A stretch of 64,000 nt of DNA from Methanoculleus receptaculi (GTDB taxonomy: Archaea; Halobacteriota; Methanomicrobia; Methanomicrobiales; Methanoculleaceae), in NCBI RefSeq assembly GCF_033472595.1, contig NZ_CP137642.1, positions 1,426,001 through 1,490,000 on the forward strand, written 5' to 3'. Positions 34,340 through 43,202 of this stretch are shown here, in pieces; the stretch's first letter is position 1; the number at the start of each line of letters is the position of its first letter. Below the pieces are notes generated by a model. That model was given only the letters and a program-made list of their open reading frames with translations. It searched no databases and was not told the DNA's origin. Both the position numbers and the translations under genes were made by a program.

Positions 34340-35650
34340 CTACCCCTCATCTCCCGCCCGTTCAACAAGCGCGTGCGCTGCAGCAGCAGCCTCCCGGATG
34401 ATCTCCTCCTCTCCCGGCACCTCCCGCTCGTGCATCAGGATCCTCCCCTGGCAGAGGACTGTCCTGACCGCTCCGCCGTTGCAGGCATAGACGATGTTTG
34501 AGTCGGCGTGGAATAGCGGTGTGTTGCAGACTGCCCGTGTATCCAGGAGGGCGATATCAGCCGGAGCGCCGACTGCAAGCGTCCCGGGCCCGGTGCCGAG
34601 CGCGCGGGCGCCCCCTGCGGTCGCCATCGTGAAGACCTCGCCTGCGGGGAGGAGGGTCGGGGAGTTCCAGGCGAACTTCTGCAGCAGTGCTGCAAACTTC
34701 ATCTCCTCAAATAGATCCAGGTTGTTGTTTGAGGAGCAGCCGTCTGTCCCCAGGGTGAGACCCGCCCCATACTGCTTGAGCCAGTGGCACGGCATCGCCC
34801 GGTTTACGGCAAGTTTCATGTTGCTTGCCGGGTTGTGGGAGGCGTGGACGCCGCGCTGCCCGAGTAGACGGCACTCAGACTCGTCAAGCCAGCAGCAGTG
34901 CGCGGCGACGGTGCGGGTGGTGAGACAACCGCAATCGTCGAGGAGATGCGCCGGGCGCTTTCCATACTGCGCCAGGCAGTCGGTGACCTCCTTCCCGGTC
35001 TCGGAGAGGTGGACGTGGATACCGATATTCTGCTCTTTTGCAAACCCGGCGCACCAGGAGAGACCCGCGAGAGAGACGGTGTAGACGGAGTGGGGGCCGA
35101 CGGCCGCCCGGATACGTGGGTTGTTGAGCGAGGCGATGCGGCGGACAAGTGCCTCCGTCGCCCTGATCTCGGTCTCGCGTTTATCCTCCATACCGAGATC
35201 GATGAACCCGTAGGCGAGCGTTGCCTTCAGCCCCATCTCATCGACCGCCGCTGCGGCCCGGTCCATGAAGAAGTACATGTCGTTGAACGCGACGGTGCCG
35301 CTCCTGATCATCTCCAGGCAGGCGAGTCTCGTCCCCGCGTATACGTCGTCGCCGGAGAGGTGGGCCTCGAGCGGCCAGATCTTCTGCGAGAGCCAGTCCT
35401 GGAGCAGCATATCGTCCGCATACCCTCGCAGCAGACTCATGGCGGCGTGGGTGTGGGTGTTGACCAGTCCGGGTATTGCGAGCCTCTCAGAACCGTCGAT
35501 TATGATATCGGCATCGATCGCGCCTCTTGCGTCATCCCCGATCGCGACTATGGTGCCGGTCTCGTCGATCGCTATATCAGCGGTCGATCCATCGATGGTG
35601 GTGACCCCGGCGATCAGGATCGAACCACGTGCGGAAAAGGTATCGTTCAT
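34340..35650 (-). CDS. dadD: 5'-deoxyadenosine deaminase (DadD/MtaD family)
   Basis: A 436-residue amidohydrolase. Metal ligands are in LVNTHTHAAMSLLRGYADD, HVHLSET, and TLGTDGCSSNNNLDLFEEM. This archaeal family deaminates 5'-deoxyadenosine, methylthioadenosine and S-adenosylhomocysteine, clearing by-products of radical SAM and SAM reactions. It overlaps the MTI phosphorylase gene (ATGA at 35647-35650), which would take up the deaminated methylthioinosine, so the two steps of one salvage path are coupled. Confidence 0.88.
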   Translation of the reverse strand: MNDTFSARGSILIAGVTTIDGSTADIAIDETGTIVAIGDDARGAIDADIIIDGSERLAIPGLVNTHTHAAMSLLRGYADDMLLQDWLSQKIWPLEAHLSGDDVYAGTRLACLEMIRSGTVAFNDMYFFMDRAAAAVDEMGLKATLAYGFIDLGMEDKRETEIRATEALVRRIASLNNPRIRAAVGPHSVYTVSLAGLSWCAGFAKEQNIGIHVHLSETGKEVTDCLAQYGKRPAHLLDDCGCLTTRTVAAHCCWLDESECRLLGQRGVHASHNPASNMKLAVNRAMPCHWLKQYGAGLTLGTDGCSSNNNLDLFEEMKFAALLQKFAWNSPTLLPAGEVFTMATAGGARALGTGPGTLAVGAPADIALLDTRAVCNTPLFHADSNIVYACNGGAVRTVLCQGRILMHEREVPGEEEIIREAAAAAHALVERAGDEG

Positions 35651-36321
35651 GCAAGTTGCTCCACAATCTTCTCAAGGATCCTCTCTGTCCTCCGGGCGTT
35701 CGCCCTGGAGACTGCAAGGATATGCTCATAGGTCAGGGTCTCTCCACCAAGACCGTTTGCATAGTTATCCACGGTGCAGATGGCGGCAAACCGCATCCCG
35801 AGTTCCAGGGCAAGCGTCGCTTCACTTGCAACGGTCATCCCGACGAGATCCGCCACACCTGCGAGAGCCCGTACCTCGGCGACGGTCTCTATCCTGGGCC
35901 CGCGAGTCTGGGCGTAGACCCCGCCGACCCTGGCCTCCGGCACCAGGTCGCCAAGGGTGCGAACGAGGTCTGCGTCGAGTTCCGGCCGGATGTGTTCGAT
36001 GGTGAAGTCGTATATGGACGGGATCTCGGTGACGCTGATGTAGTCTGTCGGGATGGCGATCGAACCGGGCTCGATCTCGTGCTTCAGCGACCCTGATGAA
36101 CCGAACGCGACGATCTCATCCACCCCCAGAACCGCAAGAGCGGCGAGGCAGGCGCGGTAGTTGATCCGGTGCGGCGGAAGGTTGTGCTGGTGGCGCATCA
36201 GCAGCGCAAACTCTTCTCCGGTGTGCACCTCCGCCTTCCCGTAAGGAGTGGCGACGTCTCTCTTCTCAAGCGCCGGCAGGTCGGCGAAGAGCAGGCTGGT
36301 GCCCCCGATTATCCCGAGCAT
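35647..36321 (-). CDS. S-methyl-5'-thioinosine phosphorylase (MTAP family)
   Basis: A 224-residue nucleoside phosphorylase of the MTAP/PNP family. Motifs: GIIGGTSLL at the N-terminus, the phosphate-binding MRHQHNLPPHRINYRA, FGSSGSL and GMTVASEATLALELGM. In methanogens the MTAP homologue uses methylthioinosine made by DadD rather than methylthioadenosine. Placement directly before dadD with a 4-nt overlap supports that role. A free methylthioribose phosphate product would result. Confidence 0.86.
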   Translation of the reverse strand: MLGIIGGTSLLFADLPALEKRDVATPYGKAEVHTGEEFALLMRHQHNLPPHRINYRACLAALAVLGVDEIVAFGSSGSLKHEIEPGSIAIPTDYISVTEIPSIYDFTIEHIRPELDADLVRTLGDLVPEARVGGVYAQTRGPRIETVAEVRALAGVADLVGMTVASEATLALELGMRFAAICTVDNYANGLGGETLTYEHILAVSRANARRTERILEKIVEQLA

Positions 36322-36473
36322 CAGAACCGCTCCAGGTCGGCCGGCGTTGCGGCATTCGTTTCTCCATCAGACATACTCTCTACAAGGGTGGACTTCCCGG
36401 CTGAAAAAGGCTCACCATACGATGCCCCGGGGTCGGTAAAGATTTACATCCCCCTGCGTCAACCGGAATACTT

Positions 36474-37601
36474 ATGGGCTGGTTTGAGGTGGTCGGCGAG
36501 GATGCGATCAGGAACGGCGAGTGCACAGATGTCTACTTCAAGCGAGTGGTGGAGGTCATGGAGCGGGACGGCGTCAACCCGCAGGTCACGATGGAGGTGA
36601 CTGCTGCATCGCTCCCGGATCCCTGGGCGGTCTTCTGCGGTCTGGATGATGTAATCAAACTTCTCGAGGGTCTCCCGGTGGACGTGGATGCGATGCCGGA
36701 GGGCACGATCTTCTGCCCGAACGAGCCGGTACTCCGGATCTCCGGGCGCTACAGGGACTTCGCGGTCTACGAGACCGCAATCCTGGGTTTTCTCTGCCAC
36801 GCGTCGGGGGTGGCGACGGCTGCCGCCCACATGAAGGTGGCTGCGGCGGGGCGGCCGGTATACTCGTTTGGCTCGCGCCGGCAGCACCCGGCGATCGCGG
36901 CAATGATCGAGCGGGCGGCCTGGATCGGCGGGGTGGACGGCGTGAGCAACACCGCTGCGCCGGAGGGGATCCCCCTTGCCGGGACGATGCCGCACGCGTT
37001 TGTGATGTGTTACCCGACGCCGGAGGACGCCTGGCTTGCGTTTGCACATAGTGCGGGCCCTGATGTGCCGCGGGTGATGCTTGCAGACACCTTCTCTGAT
37101 GAGAAGGATGAGGCTGTCAGGGCGGCGGCCTGCGGGGCGGAGGCTGTCCGGCTTGACACGCCACGGTCTCGCCGGGGTGATCTGAGGGCGATAGTTGAGG
37201 AGGTGCGCTGGGAACTGGATATACACGGATACCCGGAGGTGAAGATCTTCCTTTCCGGCGGCCTGACCCGTGCGGATGTCGCAGCCTGCCACAACGTTGC
37301 TGACGCCTTCGGTATCGGCGGCGCGATCGCAAACGCTCCGGTGATAGATTTTGCCCTGGATATTGTGGAACTCAAGGGCCGGGCGTTTGCAAAGCGGGGG
37401 AAGCGGAGCGGCGTGAAACAGGTCTACGAACTTCCCGGCGGCCATCGCCTGACGCTCCCGGCCCAGACCCCAGCACCGAAAGATGCGGTGCCGCTCCTCG
37501 TGCCGTCTGTCAGGAACGGTGCGCCCGTCGTGCGCCCGAGGATGGAGGATGCGCGGGAACGGGTTCTCTCCCGGCTCAGGGCTCCTGCCGGGAGAGGATA
37601 G
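36474..37601 (+). CDS. pncB: Nicotinate phosphoribosyltransferase
   Basis: A 375-residue NAPRTase of the archaeal type, making nicotinate mononucleotide from nicotinate and PRPP for NAD salvage. Seen are YFKRVVEVMERDG near the start, FGSRRQHPAIAAMIERAAW with the catalytic-site RRQHP, GTMPHAF, and IFLSGGLTRADV for phosphate binding. ATG 36474 is preceded by AAGATTTACA about 25-30 nt upstream, so the transcript may be leaderless. It lies divergent to the MTIP-dadD pair. Confidence 0.88.
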   Translation: MGWFEVVGEDAIRNGECTDVYFKRVVEVMERDGVNPQVTMEVTAASLPDPWAVFCGLDDVIKLLEGLPVDVDAMPEGTIFCPNEPVLRISGRYRDFAVYETAILGFLCHASGVATAAAHMKVAAAGRPVYSFGSRRQHPAIAAMIERAAWIGGVDGVSNTAAPEGIPLAGTMPHAFVMCYPTPEDAWLAFAHSAGPDVPRVMLADTFSDEKDEAVRAAACGAEAVRLDTPRSRRGDLRAIVEEVRWELDIHGYPEVKIFLSGGLTRADVAACHNVADAFGIGGAIANAPVIDFALDIVELKGRAFAKRGKRSGVKQVYELPGGHRLTLPAQTPAPKDAVPLLVPSVRNGAPVVRPRMEDARERVLSRLRAPAGRG

Positions 37602-37659
37602 CGCGGCAATCTGCCCGAACCCTTATTATGTGATCGGGGCCAACGTTATAGGGTAACAG

Positions 37660-37731
37660 GGGCCGATAGATCAGGGGGAGATCGCTACCTTGGCATGGTA
37701 GAGGCCGCGGGTTCAAATCCCGCTCGGTCCA
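37660..37731 (+). tRNA. tRNA-Ala(GGC)
   Basis: A 72-nt cloverleaf. The acceptor stem GGGCCGA/TCGGTCC contains the G3:U70 pair that marks alanine tRNAs. The D arm is GATC/GATC, the anticodon stem CTACC/GGTAG with loop TTGGCAT gives anticodon GGC at 37692-37694, and the T arm GCGGG/CCCGC has loop TTCAAAT. The discriminator is A and CCA is not encoded. CTTATTATG at 37622-37630 is the likely TATA box. No intron is seen. Confidence 0.95.
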
Positions 37732-37840
37732 TCTTGTTTTGGCGATATCACGTTGCGAGCGGGCTTATTTTATACAATACGGCCATGCCCCTGCTCAATA
37801 AGCACATCGGGGGCAGTTTATGCTGTATTTTAGACACCTT

Positions 37841-37878
37841 GTGAACTGCCCCACCCTGAAGGCTCTGGGTCTTCCCGC
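37841..37878 (+). repeat. Solitary IS605-like end
   Basis: GTGAACTGCCCCACCCTGAA followed by GGCTCTGGGTCTTCCCGC matches the right-end layout of the element at 31504 (GTGAACTACCCC, hairpin, GGGGCTTCCTGC). No transposase gene is near. It is either the scar of a lost copy or a small non-autonomous relative. It lies between tRNA-Ala and wecB; the rest of 37732-37923 shows nothing else but a CTGCTC/GGGGCAG-type inverted repeat. Confidence 0.5.
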
Positions 37879-37923
37879 AGGATAAATATAACCTGTTTTT
37901 GGCAAGGCGCTGAAAAGAGCCCC

Positions 37924-39003
37924 TCACCCGGTCCGCGTATCCAGCCACCTGCCGAGGAACTTCCTGATCAGAAGACTGGCGTTCCCCTCCCCAAAGAGGT
38001 TCTTCTGCCGCGCCAGCGGTGAAAAATGCCGAACAGCATCGAGAATCCGATCCCGCTGCGCACCGACAAGCACGTTCCATCCGCTCTCGACCGTCTCGAC
38101 CCATTCGGTATTCTCACGGAGGGTGATGCAGGGCACACCGAGCAGGTAGGCCTCCTTCTGGATGCCGCCGGAGTCGGTCAGGATCTTCTCCGCATGCGCC
38201 ATCAGCCTGATCATATCAAGGTAACCGAGCGGTTCGGTCAGGATGACGTTACCGGGTATCTTCCCGAGAAGACCGTATCCATCCAGGAACTTCCGCGTCC
38301 GGGGGTGGACCGGGAAGACGACAGGTCGCCCGGCCTCCCCCAGGGCGCCCAGTATGGCAGCCATACTCTCACGGCTGTCGGTGTTTGACGGCCGGTGGAC
38401 GGTGACCGCCAGGTAGTCGCCCGGTTCAACACCCACGTCCTCCAGGATCCGGGAACGTTCTTCCGCGATACCGCGGTTATAGTTCATAGCATCGACCATG
38501 ACGTCCCCCACCAGGAAGACACCATTCCTGATCCCCTCGGCCGCAAGGTTAGAGACCGCCGTCTCCGTCGGGCAGAAGAGGATCTCCGAGCAGTGGTCGG
38601 TGAGCACCCGGTTCACCTCCTCGGGCATCCGGCGGTCGAAACTCCTGAGCCCGGCCTCCACGTGCGCCACAGGTATATTGAGTTTTGCTGCCGCAAGCGC
38701 TCCTGCAAGTGTGGAGTTTGTGTCACCGTAGACCAGGACCACATCCGGCCTCTCTCCATCCAGGACGTCCTCGATCGCCGCAAGCATCGCCCCCGTCTGG
38801 TGGCCGTGCGTCCCCGATCCTATCCCCAGGTTGTAGTCGGGTTTCGGGATGCCGAGTTCCTCGAAGAAGACCCCCGACATCCCGTGGTCGTAGTGCTGCC
38901 CGGTATGGATGAGAACCTCCCGATCTTCTCTCCGGAGTTCACGGGAGACCGGTGCAGACTTTATGAACTGCGGCCTGGCGCCGACGATCGATGCGACCTT
39001 CAT
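37924..39003 (-). CDS. wecB: UDP-N-acetylglucosamine 2-epimerase (non-hydrolysing)
   Basis: A 359-residue WecB-type epimerase that turns UDP-GlcNAc into UDP-ManNAc. Family motifs: GARPQFIKSAP at the N-terminus, HTGQHYD, VLVYGDTNSTLAGALAA, HVEAGLRSFDRRMPEE and TDSGGIQKEAYLLGVP. It follows wecC by three bases, and WecC would oxidise its product to UDP-ManNAcA. ManNAcA is a known building block of methanogen archaellin and surface glycans. Confidence 0.95.
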   Translation of the reverse strand: MKVASIVGARPQFIKSAPVSRELRREDREVLIHTGQHYDHGMSGVFFEELGIPKPDYNLGIGSGTHGHQTGAMLAAIEDVLDGERPDVVLVYGDTNSTLAGALAAAKLNIPVAHVEAGLRSFDRRMPEEVNRVLTDHCSEILFCPTETAVSNLAAEGIRNGVFLVGDVMVDAMNYNRGIAEERSRILEDVGVEPGDYLAVTVHRPSNTDSRESMAAILGALGEAGRPVVFPVHPRTRKFLDGYGLLGKIPGNVILTEPLGYLDMIRLMAHAEKILTDSGGIQKEAYLLGVPCITLRENTEWVETVESGWNVLVGAQRDRILDAVRHFSPLARQKNLFGEGNASLLIRKFLGRWLDTRTG

Positions 39004-39006
39004 GGA

Positions 39007-40440
39007 CTACCGCCGGATCGGATGGCTGTTCTTATCGCCCCGGCCGATGCCCTTGTAGATGAACCCGGCCTCGATGAACGCGTCGGGGTCGATGACGTTC
39101 CTGCCGTCCACGACCACCGGGTGCTCGCTGCCGGAGAGTTCCGCTGCCCGTGCAGGTTCAAGGGAGAAATACTGCCTATGACCGGTGAAGATCGTGATCA
39201 CATCCGCACCCGCCAGGGTTGCATCAATGTCGTGTGAGACCTCGATCCCCGGGTACTCATCCACATACGGGTCGTGGACGCGGACGTCTGCACCCGCCTC
39301 TTTCATCGCCTCAAGGTATGGCTCTGCCGGGGTGTTTCGGGTATCATCGGAGTTCTGGATGAACGCCCACCCGAGGAGCGCCACCTTCGCGCCCTCCGCC
39401 GACTTACCGGCGCGTTTGAGCCCCTCGATCGTCAGGTGCACCATGTGCTTTGGCATGAACTCGTTTATCCTGCGCGCGGCACCAAAGATCGATTCCGTCC
39501 CGTGCGGATACCACAGGTCGCCGCCGAGGAGGACGGCGCCACGCTCAAGGTGCCAGGTATCTTTTGTCAGACAGTGGCCGCCGACACCCGCACCCGGCCA
39601 GAGGACCGCGCGTGTGATACCCTCACCCTTGAGCGAGTCGATCCCCCTCCGAACATCGTAGACGTTGACGCCCATCGCCTCACAGTGGAGGGCAAGCTGG
39701 TTGACGGCGGCTATCTGGAGGTCGCGGAAGGCGTTCTCGGCGGTCTTTGTCACCTCGGCCGCGGTCGCTGTCATGGGGATTATCCTGCCGGTTGTAAGGA
39801 CCGGCCAGTAGAGTTCAACCGCCCGCGCTGTGCTCACATCGTCTATCCCGCCGACAATCCGGTCGTGTTCGCGGATGTTCCTGATCAGCCGTCCGACCAT
39901 CACCCGTTCAGGAGCATGAGCAAGCGCGAAATCCTCGCCGGCGGCCAGACCCGACTCCTTCTCCAGGATCTCGCGGGCCATCCCGGCGGTTGTGCCGGGG
40001 GTGACGGTCGACTCGAGCACCACAAGCGCTCCTTTTGTAAGATGCCTTCCCACCTGCCGGAGCCCCTCGGAGAGCGCCGAAAAGTCCGGGATCAGGTCTT
40101 TCGGGTTCTTGAACGGGGTCTGGATGGCGAGCGTCACCGCATCGCACTCCGCGATCCGGGAGAAGTCCGATGTGCACCGGAACTTTCCCGCATCGAGGAC
40201 CTTCACGAGCAGTTCTTCCAGACCCGGCTCCTCGCCGCGAAGCGGGGACTCGCCACGGTTGAGCATGTCAATCTTGTAGCCGGAAGACCGCGAATCGCGC
40301 TGGAAACCATAGACAAACTCAAACTCTGGCGCGTCGGCGAAAAGCACCGCGGCCGGTATGCCGACATACCCCATCCCGACCACGCCTATCTTTCTGATCG
40401 GGCCCCGGGCATTGATGATTGACTCCAACCTGCTGCTCAT
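39007..40440 (-). CDS. wecC: UDP-N-acetyl-D-mannosamine dehydrogenase
   Basis: A 477-residue UDP-sugar dehydrogenase of the UDP-Glc/GDP-Man DH family. The Rossmann motif is IGVVGMGYVGIPAAVLFA; ESTVTPGTTAGMA and the catalytic-cysteine segment PGAGVGGHCLTKDTWHL mark the central part; DTRNTPAEPYLEAM and HDPYVDEYPG mark the C-terminal domain. Start 40440 is chosen because the upstream extension to 40548 is not protein-like. It sits between the Gfo/Idh dehydrogenase (13 nt) and wecB (3 nt) in one operon. Confidence 0.93.
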   Translation of the reverse strand: MSSRLESIINARGPIRKIGVVGMGYVGIPAAVLFADAPEFEFVYGFQRDSRSSGYKIDMLNRGESPLRGEEPGLEELLVKVLDAGKFRCTSDFSRIAECDAVTLAIQTPFKNPKDLIPDFSALSEGLRQVGRHLTKGALVVLESTVTPGTTAGMAREILEKESGLAAGEDFALAHAPERVMVGRLIRNIREHDRIVGGIDDVSTARAVELYWPVLTTGRIIPMTATAAEVTKTAENAFRDLQIAAVNQLALHCEAMGVNVYDVRRGIDSLKGEGITRAVLWPGAGVGGHCLTKDTWHLERGAVLLGGDLWYPHGTESIFGAARRINEFMPKHMVHLTIEGLKRAGKSAEGAKVALLGWAFIQNSDDTRNTPAEPYLEAMKEAGADVRVHDPYVDEYPGIEVSHDIDATLAGADVITIFTGHRQYFSLEPARAAELSGSEHPVVVDGRNVIDPDAFIEAGFIYKGIGRGDKNSHPIRR

Positions 40441-40453
40441 ATAAAAACCATCC

Positions 40454-41368
40454 TTATACCGCAAAGCATTGGCTGATCTCTTCACAGATCTCCATGTTAA
40501 GCAGCGCCTGCTCCGGGGTGACCGGGAACTCCCGTCCCCTCGCAACACACTCGATAAACGTCGAGAGCTCGAGTTTCAGGGGTTCCTGTTTGTTCACGAG
40601 CACCTTCTCTATGATGTTCTCCTGGACATAGCGCTCGTCCTCGACGGCATACTGCCCGGGTTTGCGGTGGATGTAGACCTCCTGTGCCATGAAGTCGCCC
40701 TCGATGGTAAACTCTTCCTCCTCGATGTAGACCATCCTGATCTTCTTTGAGGACTTCCTGCTCGCGGAGAGGTAGACCGGTGTTTCATTAAAGGAGAAGA
40801 GGGCGCTGCATACGTCCTGGTTGCCGCTCCCGGCCAGCCGGTATGAGCCCTCCGGGAGGAGGACGTTTCGCATGATATCGATATCGTGGATCATCAGGTC
40901 CTCAACCACCGATGACCCGCTCACGCGGGAGGAGGCAGGGTTGTGCCGTTTCATCTCGACGTAGAGCGGCTCGCGGACAATCTTCTTGATCTCGGGGACG
41001 ATCGGGTTGAAACGCTCGATATGCCCAACACCGACGACAAGGTCTTCGGGTATCATCCCGATGAGCTGCCGGCTCTCCTCTGCCGTCGCGCAGATGGGTT
41101 TCTCGATCAGAAACGGCACCCCTGCATCGAGCGCCTGCCCTGCCACAGAGAGATGGAATGGTGTAGGGACGCAGATGCTCACGGCGTCCACATTTGCAAG
41201 CAGGTCTTCAACGCCGGTTGAGACGGTTGCCCCGAATGCGTCAGCAAGGTCGCGTGCAGCCTTCCCGTTGATGTCATATAGGTAGAGCGAGTCCACCGCC
41301 TTCAGTTCTGAGTATACGCGGGCATGGTTCCTGCCCATCATTCCAACACCGATTACACCTGCGTCCAA
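40454..41368 (-). CDS. Gfo/Idh/MocA family sugar-nucleotide dehydrogenase
   Basis: A 304-residue NAD(P)-dependent dehydrogenase. GVIGVGMMGRNHARVYSEL is the nucleotide fold, IEKPICAT the conserved EKP, and EDLMIHDIDIMRN carries the usual D-x-x-x-H active-site pair. Related enzymes such as WlbA oxidise the 3-position of UDP-GlcNAcA-type sugars before amination, so it may modify the WecB/WecC product. The start is TTG, supported by GGCGGTGAAAGA just ahead of it. It heads the wecC-wecB operon. Confidence 0.82.
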   Translation of the reverse strand: MDAGVIGVGMMGRNHARVYSELKAVDSLYLYDINGKAARDLADAFGATVSTGVEDLLANVDAVSICVPTPFHLSVAGQALDAGVPFLIEKPICATAEESRQLIGMIPEDLVVGVGHIERFNPIVPEIKKIVREPLYVEMKRHNPASSRVSGSSVVEDLMIHDIDIMRNVLLPEGSYRLAGSGNQDVCSALFSFNETPVYLSASRKSSKKIRMVYIEEEEFTIEGDFMAQEVYIHRKPGQYAVEDERYVQENIIEKVLVNKQEPLKLELSTFIECVARGREFPVTPEQALLNMEICEEISQCFAV

Positions 41369-41585
41369 TCTTTCACCGCCGGCAGCATGAGTTTGCTCTG
41401 AGTATTTGAGCGTCGTAAGGTATTACTATACCGTTTGTGTTCGCTCTGATATGAATGATAGGCCGAGGACAACCATGTGGATGCGGCAGACCCGCGCCCC
41501 TCGCTCAGGTTCGGTTCAAAAGAGATATGCTTTTTTAAGCCAAACCCGTCTTGTGTTTCGCCCCTCCGCTTACGTCGGCCGCGTC

Positions 41586-43031
41586 ATGCGCATCGACCCC
41601 GTGAGGCGCCAGAGCGTGATAAGTCTTGGCTCAACGCTCGCGCTGACCGCGATCGGGTTCCTCTCCACTATGTTCTTTGCACATACCGTGGGTCCCGCCA
41701 TACTTGGTGCTTACTTCCTCTTCGTCGCCTACTACAGCGTCTTCAACCTGATCGGGGACGGGGGGTTCGGGGGTGCCGCGGTCAAACGGATCAGCGAGGG
41801 TGTGGACCAGAACGCATACTTCACCGCGTTTGTATTCCTCCGGGTGATGCTGCTCGTTGCCTCGGTGGGTCTCCTCCTTCTGCTGCGCCCGCTCCTCGTC
41901 GATCTCACCGCATCAGGGGCCTTTCCCTGGCTTCTTGCTGCACTGGTCGTCAGCGTCTTTACCAATGTTGCAGCAAATGGCGTATATGGGACCGGGAAGG
42001 TCGGCATCAACCAGATCGGTAACCTGATCGACACCCTGGTCAGGATAATCATCCAGGTCATTGCGGTCATCCTGGGTTACGGGATTGCAGGCCTTGCCGG
42101 CGGGTTTGTCGCCGGGCTCATCGCCTACGGTCTCTTCACCTTCCGGTTCCTGGACCTCTCGCCTGCACCGTTCGGGCTGCCGCATCTCCGCAGCCTCTTC
42201 TCCTTCTCGGTCTGGACGTTCCTCAGTTCGAGCGGCTACCTTGTCTTCTCGTATGCGGATACGATCATGATCGGCTACTTCATGACCGACGTCGATGTAG
42301 GGATATACCGTGTGGCGCTCCAGTTAACCTCGATCGCGACTTTTGTCACGCTTGCACTCCATACCACACTCTTCCCGAAGATCAGTTACTGGGGAAAACA
42401 GGGAGAACTATCTCAGGTGGAGCACGCCATCGCCAGGGGGTTCACATACTCGCTCCTGCTCGCGGTTCCGGTGGTCTTTGGCGGCTGGCTCCTCGGTGAA
42501 CGGCTCCTCTACTTCTTCTACGGGGCGGCGTTCTCGGTCGGGGCGGGCGCTCTCGCCATACTCCTGCCCGTCCAGATAGCCCATGTCTTTATGTTCCTCC
42601 AGACGATGTCCCTCAACGCCCTCAACCGGCCGCAGGACTCGTTCCGGGTGACGGCTATCGCTGTCTGTGCAAACATCCTCCTGAACATGACCCTCATCCC
42701 GTTATACGGCATCACCGGGGCTGCGATGGCGACGCTCATCACCATGGTGCTGAACGCGACCCTTGCCGGCCGCAGCCTCTCAAGGTGCATCCGCGTGCGG
42801 GTGGAGTCCCGGCCGGTGGCAAAGATCATCCTTGCCGCTCTTGTCATGAGCGCTGCTGTTGCGGCGTTTTCATATATCATCCCCCTCAGAAACGTCTTCG
42901 TCCTTCTGGGCGCGATCGCACTCGGCGGGCTTGCGTATATGCTGGTTCTCCTCAAACTCGACCGCGGCATCCGTGACGACCTGAAAGACCTTGCAGAAGG
43001 TCTTGGCATCCCCTGGCCGGGGATGCTCTGA
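41586..43031 (+). CDS. Oligosaccharide flippase-like membrane protein
   Basis: A 481-residue protein with about 14 membrane segments in the polysaccharide-transport (MATE/Wzx) fold: SVISLGSTLALTAIGFLSTM, YADTIMIGYFMTDVDVGIYR and SLNALNRPQDSFRVTAIAV are typical. It probably moves lipid-linked glycan across the membrane. ATG 41586 is preferred; the frame is open back to 41406 but the extra 60 residues are arginine-rich and unlike the family. It diverges from the wecC operon and completes the glycan cluster. No ligase (AglB) is in view. Confidence 0.87.
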   Translation: MRIDPVRRQSVISLGSTLALTAIGFLSTMFFAHTVGPAILGAYFLFVAYYSVFNLIGDGGFGGAAVKRISEGVDQNAYFTAFVFLRVMLLVASVGLLLLLRPLLVDLTASGAFPWLLAALVVSVFTNVAANGVYGTGKVGINQIGNLIDTLVRIIIQVIAVILGYGIAGLAGGFVAGLIAYGLFTFRFLDLSPAPFGLPHLRSLFSFSVWTFLSSSGYLVFSYADTIMIGYFMTDVDVGIYRVALQLTSIATFVTLALHTTLFPKISYWGKQGELSQVEHAIARGFTYSLLLAVPVVFGGWLLGERLLYFFYGAAFSVGAGALAILLPVQIAHVFMFLQTMSLNALNRPQDSFRVTAIAVCANILLNMTLIPLYGITGAAMATLITMVLNATLAGRSLSRCIRVRVESRPVAKIILAALVMSAAVAAFSYIIPLRNVFVLLGAIALGGLAYMLVLLKLDRGIRDDLKDLAEGLGIPWPGML

Positions 43032-43119
43032 GGCGCAAAGAAAATAGAATGACCACCTGCTCTGCCACGCTGCTTTCAAAGGAGGAGTGGCTAAACCAGT
43101 ATTCTGGCAGCCTGTGGCC

Positions 43120-43190
43120 GTGAACCATCCCGTCCTGAAGGGTGGGGTCTTCCCGCTCCGCCCTCCTTCTCACCCTTCCCCGTCTCACCC
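43120..43190 (+). repeat. Solitary IS605-like left end
   Basis: GTGAACCATCCCGTCCTGAA followed by GGGTGGGGTCTTCCCGCTCC and a pyrimidine-rich GCCCTCCTTCTCACCC run parallels the left end of the 31.5-33.2 kb element (CGTGAACGGTGGGGACTTCC, CGCTCCGCCCCCTTCACCC). The CCCGTCC/GGGTGGG arms form a 7-bp stem with two G-T pairs. No transposase is present. It lies between the convergent flippase and peptidase genes. Confidence 0.55.
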
Positions 43191-43202
43191 GGGTAAAATA
43201 CA

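Noticed and set aside
36459-37445. Long open frame on the minus strand across the nicotinate phosphoribosyltransferase gene
   Set aside because: Antisense frame of a GC-rich gene; histidine/arginine-rich composition, no family features, while the plus strand has full NAPRTase motifs.
41406-41585. 60-codon N-terminal extension of the flippase
   Set aside because: Arginine-rich, precedes the conserved first membrane segment and is not seen in this family.
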